7,938 bases of DNA, from contig DAOUPU010000106.1 in NCBI GenBank assembly GCA_030625995.1, forward strand, positions 1 to 7,938, written 5' to 3'. The notes beneath the pieces are model-generated. The model made no database searches. It worked only from the letters and a program-made list of their open reading frames with translations, and was not told the DNA's origin. The stretch comes from Flavobacteriaceae bacterium. Its GTDB lineage: Bacteria; Bacteroidota; Bacteroidia; Flavobacteriales; Flavobacteriaceae. The position numbers were made by a program, and so were the translations under genes. This document shows positions 1-6,300 of this stretch, piece by piece; the stretch's first letter is position 1, and the number at the start of each line of letters is the position of its first letter.

Positions 1-933
1 AAAGGGGAATTATTCGGAGCTAAGAAATATTTTGAATCCGCTGTTGCATTGGATAGTACATTTGCAGAGGCCCAGGCATATTTGGCCATTACCTATTTTA
101 ATTTGGCAGATTGGGCCCTGCCCAGAGAAGATATTTTAAAAATACAAATTGCGAGAGATTCAGCTCAGTTGCTGATCAAAAGATCTTTAGCGCTTGATTC
201 CGTCAATTCAGGAGTACATTTGGCCCTGGGTAGTTATTATTTTCATCAATACAATTGGGTGGCGGCAGAAAAAGAAAAAAGAAAAGCTGTAGCATCAAAC
301 CCCGGGGGGACGGAAGAAAAATTTATTCTGGCTTCCTTCCTGGGTCAGTTCGGGCAGGCAGAAGAAGCACTTAAATTAGATGAGGAAGCCATGAAATTGG
401 ACCCGTTGAATAGAGATAATAAATTATATTATGCACGTGATCTGTTTCGAGCCAGGAAATTTGATGAAGGTATACGACAGTGTAAGCTATTACTTTTGGA
501 AAAACCAAATAATCCGGGGGCGTATCAGTTTCTCTTTCTTTGCCACATTGGGAATAAACAATTTCAAGAGGCAGGGGTGGCTTTAATTAAACTTGCAGAA
601 GTTCTCGGGAATCATGATTTGGCTGAGTATTATCGAAATTCAGGTTTTAAATCTGCTACTAAGAAAATGCTATCCAATTCAGAAGATTCAATTCCATTAA
701 TCTTAAAGGGGCCTATAACAATGGCAACTATGTATAGTATTCTTGAGGATAAGGATAACACAATTAAATATATTGAAATTGGATATAAAAACCGAGATCC
801 AATGATTTCTATGATAAGGGATTGTAGATTTGATTTCATCAGGCAGGATCCAAGATATATTGATCTGTATGAAAAAGTGGGGTTTAAAGCCTATGATGAA
901 TATAAAGAAAAGCAAGGGGTTGTACTTAATTAG
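1..933 (+). CDS. TPR-repeat protein, C-terminal part (5' partial)
   Basis: The frame is open from base 1, so the true start lies upstream; the TTG at 49 is an internal leucine codon, because the preceding codons already read as a TPR helix (KKYFESAVALD). The visible 310 residues are mostly alpha-helical pairs with TPR spacing, e.g. AKKYFESAVALDSTFAEA, LLIKRSLALDSVNSGVHLALG, ALKLDEEAMKLDPLN and EGIRQCKLLLLEKPNNPGAY, giving about five repeats. The last 50 residues follow a pattern known from the tails of TolB-like/TPR proteins that carry an N-terminal adenylate cyclase, kinase or HTH domain: a helix ending in an 'IEIGYKNRDP'-type turn, then FDFIRQDPRYIDLYEKVGF. The missing N-terminus may therefore hold a signalling domain, but that is inference. 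TPRs serve as protein-binding scaffolds; no catalytic motif or membrane segment is present here. Confidence is high for TPR and low for the class of the full protein. Confidence 0.85.
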   Translation, partial: KGELFGAKKYFESAVALDSTFAEAQAYLAITYFNLADWALPREDILKIQIARDSAQLLIKRSLALDSVNSGVHLALGSYYFHQYNWVAAEKEKRKAVASNPGGTEEKFILASFLGQFGQAEEALKLDEEAMKLDPLNRDNKLYYARDLFRARKFDEGIRQCKLLLLEKPNNPGAYQFLFLCHIGNKQFQEAGVALIKLAEVLGNHDLAEYYRNSGFKSATKKMLSNSEDSIPLILKGPITMATMYSILEDKDNTIKYIEIGYKNRDPMISMIRDCRFDFIRQDPRYIDLYEKVGFKAYDEYKEKQGVVLN

Positions 934-950
934 AGTGACTTTATACCATA

Positions 951-983
951 AAAGAAGCCAGCTACCCCTAGCTGGCTTTCTTC
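951..983 (+). terminator. Rho-independent terminator after the TPR gene
   Basis: A perfect 10-bp stem (955-964 AAGCCAGCTA pairs with 969-978 TAGCTGGCTT) closes a CCCC loop. It has A-rich sequence before it and a T-rich run (TTTCTTC) after it. It sits 21 nt after the TAG stop of the TPR gene. The A tract upstream would give some activity on the other strand as well. Confidence 0.85.
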
Positions 984-1193
984 ATCTAACCTAATCTAAC
1001 TCAAAATTAATCAACCTTATATTTTGTACTGATTTGCCTTAACAGGCGTCTCAGTATTTTTTCCTTTTTGATACCCCAAAAGTACATCTTACTTAGAGAT
1101 TAGAATACGACATTGCATGTCCGATATTCAGTTATTTAGTTAATAACCTTTTATCTTACAACTAAGAGGTTGCTTCTTGATAAAAAATGAAAT

Positions 1194-1240
1194 GCCTGCC
1201 CGACCATAGTTATTCAGGCGGGCCAGTCCGGCATAAGGAC
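1194..1240. repeat. GC-rich hairpin, possible REP-like interspersed repeat
   Basis: A stem pairs GCCTGCCCG (1194-1202) with CAGGCGGGC (1215-1223), with one G-T wobble and one mismatch around a 12-nt loop. A smaller stem GTCC/GGAC (1226-1229 with 1237-1240) follows at once. These 47 bases hold 29 G or C (about 62%), in strong contrast to the AT-rich sequence around them. Short GC-rich palindromes in intergenic DNA are typical of REP-type elements. Only one copy is in the window, so the repeat status is inferred. Confidence 0.35.
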
Positions 1241-1297
1241 ATAAAAATAATATTTCATTAAAATAACAGTAGAACAATTTAGATAATCTATATCGTC

Positions 1298-1305
1298 TAA
1301 TTTTG
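1298..1305 (+). promoter_or_regulatory. Possible -7 box (TAnnTTTG) for the small membrane protein gene
   Basis: TAATTTTG matches the Bacteroidota -7 consensus TAnnTTTG in full. No good TTG -33 box lies 17-23 nt upstream; only TTT at 1278-1280 is available. If used, it would give a leader of roughly 90 nt that includes the dyad at 1343-1366. Confidence 0.3.
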
Positions 1306-1342
1306 AAATTGTATTTTAGCCATAATAAATAATCAATATTTA

Positions 1343-1366
1343 AAACCTCAGATCGATCTAAGGTTT
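1343..1366. promoter_or_regulatory. 24-nt near-perfect dyad upstream of the small membrane protein gene
   Basis: The arms AAACCT (1343-1348) and AGGTTT (1361-1366) flank the perfect 10-bp palindrome AGATCGATCT (1350-1359). The only break in symmetry is the pair at 1349/1360 (C opposite A). The dyad ends 36 nt before the start codon at 1403. It could be a dimeric regulator's operator or, in RNA, a hairpin with a TCGA loop. There is no T run after it, so it is not a typical terminator. Confidence 0.4.
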
Positions 1367-1402
1367 AAGAAAGAGAAGATATAAATACTTGTTTAAATCG
1401 AT

Positions 1403-1744
1403 ATGAAACTCAAATGGGCACTGTTTACCGGGATCTTGTTATTGACCGCCGGAATTATACTCCGAATGTTTACTGAGGTGGGTTTTATGGCAATTCTGTT
1501 AATTATACTCGGGGTCCTATTAAAAACATATTATATAATCAGCAAAGCAAGAAACGGCGAATACCAACCGGGCTATGAGCTGTTCTTTTTATTTGTTGGA
1601 TTGACCCTGTTTTTTTTAGGTCTTTATTTTCGGAACCATAAACCTGACTATCCTTTTGTTTTTTTGATGGTATCCGGTCTAATACTTAAGACGGTATATA
1701 TTATTATGTTTATTGTTAAAGTGAAGTCAACAGACTCAAAGTAA
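1403..1744 (+). CDS. Small four-helix membrane protein of unknown function with internal duplication
   Basis: This 113-residue protein is almost entirely hydrophobic. Four membrane segments can be placed at about residues 5-22, 27-47, 60-76 and 83-107, with short polar loops (e.g. SKARNGEYQPG, RNHKPDY). The second and fourth helices share the pattern G-V/L-L/I-LKT-Y/V-YII: GVLLKTYYII in the first half and GLILKTVYII in the second. The protein therefore looks like two copies of a two-helix hairpin. I do not recognise the family and no catalytic motif is visible. The ATG at 1403 is the first start of the frame and is followed directly by a plausible short N-terminus and first helix; there is no clear Shine-Dalgarno box, as is usual in Bacteroidota. 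The gene stands alone, preceded by the dyad at 1343-1366 and followed by 189 nt before the ATPase gene. Length, consistent helix spacing and internal similarity support a real gene. Confidence 0.75.
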   Translation: MKLKWALFTGILLLTAGIILRMFTEVGFMAILLIILGVLLKTYYIISKARNGEYQPGYELFFLFVGLTLFFLGLYFRNHKPDYPFVFLMVSGLILKTVYIIMFIVKVKSTDSK

Positions 1745-1874
1745 CATTCTATACTTATAATTGGAATATTTGTTAACTATGAAGTGTGGTATTATAACAA
1801 TGGGTCAAATACTATTGTTTTTGAAAGGATCAAATATGCTCTATTTTCATTTGTAAAATACTAAAAAATATTCA

Positions 1875-1930
1875 TTTCAGTGATTGTATTCACTAATAAT
1901 CCTTACTTTTGGTGAATATAATCACTGAAA
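1875..1930. promoter_or_regulatory. Long inverted repeat (operator candidate) over the ATPase promoter
   Basis: Two 19-nt arms, 1875-1893 (TTTCAGTGATTGTATTCAC) and 1912-1930 (GTGAATATAATCACTGAAA), are reverse complements except for one position that forms a G-T pair. Three more inner pairs (one of them T-G) extend the symmetry. Each arm also contains an imperfect 14-bp palindrome, GTGATTGTATTCAC and GTGAATATAATCAC, so the element can be read as two operator sites. The right arm ends three bases before the ATG at 1934. A perfect -7 box lies in the spacer, so binding here would block RNA polymerase. A role in autoregulation is inferred. Confidence 0.7.
1884..1911 (+). promoter_or_regulatory. 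Bacteroidota-type promoter of the ATPase gene
   Basis: TTG (1884-1886) and TACTTTTG (1904-1911) match the -33 TTG and -7 TAnnTTTG boxes with a 17-nt spacer, within the range reported for Flavobacterium. Transcription would start a few bases after 1911, inside the right arm of the inverted repeat, giving a leader of only about 15-20 nt. Confidence 0.6.
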
Positions 1931-1933
1931 GAC

Positions 1934-3049
1934 ATGATAAAAAGAATATTAGAAGATAAGATAACAAGTAAAATAGGCTTGGGGAAAGCAATTATTTTAA
2001 TCGGACCAAGACAAGTAGGTAAGACCACTTTAATAAATTTCATATTAGAAGATAAAAAGCATTTATTTTTAGATGGTGACGATCCAACAGTACGGGATTT
2101 ACTTACTAATCCTAACACAGAGCAACTAAATAACATTATTGGGAAAAATACTATCGTTTTCATTGATGAGGCCCAAAGAATTGAAAATATTGGTATTACG
2201 CTTAAAATAATAACGGATCAGTTCAAACAAGTTCAGTTATTCGTCAGTGGATCGTCTGCATTTGAACTTAACAATCAAATCAACGAACCGTTAACTGGAA
2301 GAAAGTGGGAATTTGATTTATATCCTATATCATGGAAGGAATATGAAGAGAATATAGGATATTTAAAAGCAGAGCAAAATCTTGAATTAAGGATTAGATT
2401 TGGTATGTATCCCGATGTAATAAACAATATTGGAAGTGAAATAGAAGTTTTAAAGCAGCTTGTAAATAGTTATCTGTATAAAGATATTTTAGCTTTTGGG
2501 GGAATTCGAAAACCTGAAATTTTGGAAAAATTATTAAGGGCTTTAGCTTTTCAAATAGGGAGTGAAGTAAGTTATAATGAGTTATCCAAATTGTTAAGTA
2601 TAGATAAGAATACAGTAAGTAATTACATAGATATTCTTGTTAAAGGCTCTGTAATATTTAAGCTACCTAGTTTTAGTAGAAATCTCAGAAATGAAATAAA
2701 AATCAACCAAAAAATATATTTTATTGATACGGGTATTAGAAATATGATTATCGGAAATTTCAACCCATTTGAAAGTAGGACTGATGTGGGAATATTATGG
2801 GAAAATTTTTTAATAAGTGAGAGAATAAAGAAAATAAAATATGGTGACTCACTTACCAATTATTACTTCTGGAGAACAAAACAACAACAGGAAATAGATT
2901 ATATTGAAGACAGTTCGGGGAAAATTTCCGGATTTGAATTCAAATGGAATCCAAAGGCAAAAACAAAATATCATAAAATATTCATGGAAACTTATGATGC
3001 CAATATTAAAGTAATTAATAATAAAAATTTTAGGGATTTGATTATGTAA
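1934..3049 (+). CDS. AAA ATPase of the AAA_14/DUF4143 type
   Basis: The 371-residue length fits this family of stand-alone ATP-binding proteins. The N-terminal AAA domain has Walker A GPRQVGKTT (residues 24-32), Walker B IVFIDEAQ (74-81), a sensor-like SGSSAF (105-110) and the conserved TGR followed by a PISWKEY block (121-137). The DUF4143 part begins with YLYKDILAFGGIRKPE (180-195), then has a winged-helix-like stretch (about 210-245, with VSYNELSKLLSIDKNTVSNYI) and the typical FIDTGIRN (263-270). The C-terminus resembles a PD-(D/E)XK nuclease core: E290 in WENFLISE, EID (320-322) and EFK (335-337). Family members are widespread, often solitary and poorly understood; nuclease activity is not shown by the sequence alone. 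The gene appears monocistronic, with its own promoter inside an inverted repeat, so self-regulation through the winged helix is a reasonable inference. Two sampled 60-nt lines gave 23% and 37% G+C. No frameshift or truncation is seen. Confidence 0.92.
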   Translation: MIKRILEDKITSKIGLGKAIILIGPRQVGKTTLINFILEDKKHLFLDGDDPTVRDLLTNPNTEQLNNIIGKNTIVFIDEAQRIENIGITLKIITDQFKQVQLFVSGSSAFELNNQINEPLTGRKWEFDLYPISWKEYEENIGYLKAEQNLELRIRFGMYPDVINNIGSEIEVLKQLVNSYLYKDILAFGGIRKPEILEKLLRALAFQIGSEVSYNELSKLLSIDKNTVSNYIDILVKGSVIFKLPSFSRNLRNEIKINQKIYFIDTGIRNMIIGNFNPFESRTDVGILWENFLISERIKKIKYGDSLTNYYFWRTKQQQEIDYIEDSSGKISGFEFKWNPKAKTKYHKIFMETYDANIKVINNKNFRDLIM

Positions 3050-3063
3050 CGATACAAAAAGTT

Positions 3064-3084
3064 AAAATGAATCGCATTTTTTTT
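3064..3084 (+). terminator. Weak terminator-like hairpin after the ATPase gene
   Basis: AAAATG (3064-3069) pairs with CATTTT (3075-3080) around a 5-nt loop, and four more T follow. It lies 14 nt after the TAA stop, where a terminator would be expected. The stem has a single G-C pair, so its stability is low. Confidence 0.35.
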
Positions 3085-3111
3085 ACCTGGATTTAATTAG
3101 AATTATATTCA

Positions 3112-3146
3112 TTGATAGTTTCTCGGAAATGTACCTTTTTTCTCGG
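3112..3146 (+). promoter_or_regulatory. Weak promoter match with paired TTTCTCGG direct repeats
   Basis: TTTCTCGG occurs at 3119-3126 and again at 3139-3146, exactly 20 nt apart, about two helical turns. Between and overlapping them lies TACCTTTT (3132-3139), a 7-of-8 match to TAnnTTTG, with TTG at 3112-3114 and a 17-nt spacer. It could serve the kinase operon, with a leader of about 250 nt, but every part of this is weak. Confidence 0.25.
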
Positions 3147-3308
3147 TTTCTAGTTTGAAATATAAGCCTTGATAATCAAGCATTAACTCTTCTTAAAATT
3201 AATTTATTATATTTACTCAGCAACAGACTTGATGATGTTCCCCTTAAATTATCACCATTGGTGTTTACCTATTTAATTGAATTAGGAATGGGAAGTAAAG
3301 ATAAAATT

Positions 3309-3340
3309 CGCAAATGACGATATTGAAATACCGTAATGCG
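3309..3340 (+). other. Possible leader hairpin upstream of the kinase gene
   Basis: CGCA (3309-3312) pairs with TGCG (3337-3340), and ACGATAT (3317-3323) pairs with ATACCGT (3328-3334) with one mismatch. An internal loop lies between the two stems and a TGAA loop closes the top. It ends 56 nt before the kinase start codon. No known riboswitch or RNA family is recognised. Confidence 0.25.
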
Positions 3341-3396
3341 GAGAAGGGAAATCTATTGCCATTGTACTTATAATTCTAAACTTATTAATAACGAAT

Positions 3397-6300
3397 ATGA
3401 AACATTCAAAGGTTCTATTGCCATTAAAAATGCTGTTTCTTTTTTGGCTTATTTTTTTTGCATCCTGTAACGATTCTAAAGAAATACCTCCCTTTCCAAC
3501 TTCTGAAAATGAATACGAACAACCCGGTATAAAAAGTTTTGAATTCTCAGAAATGGATACCTTAGAAGAGATATCCATGAAACCTTTTAAATTAAATGCA
3601 TTACCGAGAGTAAAATTTGATTGGGATAAAATTCCTTCGAAGCCATTTGATATTGGAGTTCCTTATACTTTAAGTGAACCCTTGCCTACTCAGCCATTTG
3701 AATGGGACAGCCTCCCATCTGCCTATTTCAATTTAGACAGCCTTCCCCAAGAAAAGTTAAAGATTAAAGTTAAAGTTTTGGGAGCGCCTAAAAGGGTCAA
3801 AGCCGGTTATCCTGTAACGATGGATGGCGCAAGTAGAGGTATAATGACATTGGATGGTAATTTTGGATTTTCCGGTCAAGCCCTCAGTCATATTATAGAC
3901 AAAGGTGGCTTGCTTTGGTTTGGGACGAGTGCGGGTCTGGTAAAATATGACTCAGAAAATTTAGAAATATACGATGAAGAACAGGGATTAATTTCCCGAA
4001 ATATTATGGTTGTGTTTGAGGATTCAAAAGATCGAATATGGGTTGGCGATGATCAAGGATCAATTTCCGTTATTGATTTTAAGGCCAATCTTATTTATGA
4101 ATTATCAAGTGCTTTTGAAACAGCTCTGATATTGGGAATTATGGAAGCTAATGATGGCAATTTTTGGGTATCCAATGGCAATCTCGGTTATAAAATTATA
4201 GATCTGAAAGAAAAGATCATAAGACAATTAAATGCCGAGAATGGCTTGTTGCATACATTCGGTGTTGCGCCTTTTCAGGATAAAGAAGGCTTGATCTGGT
4301 TAACTACAGGAGCAGGGGTAAACATTATAGACCTTAAAGACTTTAAAAATATTAGCCTGACGAGTGAAAATGGCCTATTCGATGGTTTTGTAACCTCTAT
4401 ACTTCAGGACTCTTCTGGTAAATTTTGGATTGGGGGAGACGAAGGGATTGCAATTTTAAATAGTACAAAAGATACAGCTTCCTATTTATATGATGCACTG
4501 AAATTACCTAAAGAGGTAGGTATATTTAAACTTTATCAGGATAAAAATGAGAAAATATGGATAGGTGCAGACACTGGTTTGTTATTTTCTTATGCAGAAT
4601 CTACCGAAACCATAGAAAAATTTGTAATAAAAAAGGATGAAAATGAGTTTATTTTTGGAATAACGGAAGATAATCAAGGCCAGATCTGGGCATCTAGTTT
4701 TCAAGGAGGGATCTACCTGCTAAACCCAAACGGTGGCAGACCCGGAAATTTCACTACTGACGATGGCCTCGCCAGCAATAATAACTGGAGCACATTGGAA
4801 GCAAAAGATGGCTCAATATGGATTGGAAGTTCTACTGATGGTATCGATATTTATAATCCAATAACAAAAAGAGTTAAACACCTGTCTAAAGGAGATGGAC
4901 TGATTAGTGAACAAAATGGTCGATTAATAGAAGATTCAAAAGGGAGAATATGGGCTTATTCAAATCAGGAAGGAATAAGCTTAATAGATCCGGAAAGAGA
5001 AACAATTCAAAGAATATCAGGTACTGACCAATTGGACGGGGCTAGGTTATCTTCAATTTTGGAAGATAAAAGGGGTAATTTTTGGATGGGGAACATTACC
5101 GGGCAATTGTTTTTTTTGGACATAAAAAATGAAGTTTTTAATAAGTATATTATTGATTCAAGTGATGTGGATCCATGGATTGACAATATTATCCAGGATA
5201 ATCAGAATCAGATTTGGGTTTCAGGGCGCGAATTGGGAGTTCATAAAATAGATCCAATAAATAATACAAGGGTTAAATTATTGAGTTCAAATGGTTTGGC
5301 AGATGATCAAGTGTATTCCATGATGAAAGATGATCAGGGAAAGTTATGGGTAGCAACACAGAGAGGGGTTCAGGTCATTGATATAAGAAACAAGGAGCTA
5401 ACAACTTTTACTACCTCAGAAGGCATTGGAGCAAACGATGTATATGCCCTAATTGAGCAGGGTGATAAAATTTTATTAGGAACCTCAAAAGGCCTAACCA
5501 TTATAAAAGAAAAAGATATAAAAGGAAGAGAAAAAAGCTTTTGGGAAGTGAAGACACTTGCAAATAAACAAGGATTGGATCATATAGACTTTAACATGAA
5601 TAGCTTTTCTATAGATAAAAAGGGAAGGCTTTGGGCGGGTGTGGACGACGAAATATTGACGATTATTGATGTATTAAATCTGGATACTACAGCGTTCAAA
5701 CCAAGTATTTCAGGAATAAATATTTTTGATAAAAGAAATAGCTTTAAAAATGTTGAATTCATAAAAGAGAGCTATGCGAAGGAAGATACAATATGGGTTG
5801 GAGATAAAAATAAATTTTATGTACAGAGTAAAGTCGCTGTAGATTCTACCATTATTATCAGAGATAATATCTTATGGGAGTCTGTTGAAGGACCATATAA
5901 TCTACCAGTTGGCCTGACATTACCCCATAATCAAAATTATTTAAGTTTTAATTTTAACGGTGCACAGTTTAGTAATCCTGATAAAATGGTATTTCGATAC
6001 GCACTGGAAGGTATTGACAAGAATTGGAGCCCAATTTCTGATAAAACTACCAGTGAGAACTATAGGGATCTGCCTCCGGGAGCCTATACCTTCAAGGTTG
6101 CCTCTAAAGGATTTAATGGCGTATGGAGCGAACCTACTGAATTTAAATTTGTCATTATACCACCCTGGTGGCAGACCTGGTGGGCCTATACAATTTTTGT
6201 AGCACTGTTTTTGGGTTTGGGATTGGTAATTTTGCATTATCGCTCTCAATGGTTAAAAAAAGAAAATCGAATTTTAGAAGAAAGGGTAAACCACCGTACG

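Larger units (their letters stand above)
984..1402. other. Non-coding stretch between the TPR gene and the small membrane protein gene
   Basis: No convincing gene is seen on either strand. The stretch is AT-rich and holds the GC-rich hairpin at 1194-1240, a possible -7 box at 1298-1305 and a 24-nt dyad at 1343-1366, each listed separately. The part 984-1190 shows no recognisable signal beyond T-rich runs near 1055-1068. Confidence 0.6.
3050..3396. other. Non-coding stretch between the ATPase and kinase genes
   Basis: No gene is supported on either strand. A weak terminator-like hairpin (3064-3084), a pair of 8-bp direct repeats around a poor promoter match (3112-3146) and a hairpin with an internal loop (3309-3340) are listed separately. 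No perfect TAnnTTTG box was found on the + strand, so the kinase promoter is not settled. Confidence 0.6.

Noticed and set aside
1187..1261. A 24-codon ORF from ATG at 1187 running through the GC-rich hairpin
   Set aside because: It is very short, overlaps the palindromic element that explains its composition, and shows no protein-like pattern.
1875..1930. The inverted repeat before the ATPase gene as a transposon end or terminator
   Set aside because: There is no second copy at the other end of the gene, no target duplication and no T run, whereas a perfect promoter fits inside it.
3282..3578. A 98-codon ORF on the - strand overlapping the start of the kinase gene
   Set aside because: It covers the signal peptide region of the kinase in reverse and has no domain signal or promoter of its own.
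5941..6249. A 102-codon ORF on the - strand and an 80-codon + strand ORF (5960-6202) inside the kinase gene
   Set aside because: Both lie entirely within the well-supported Y_Y_Y and membrane-helix coding region and are frame shadows without recognisable motifs.
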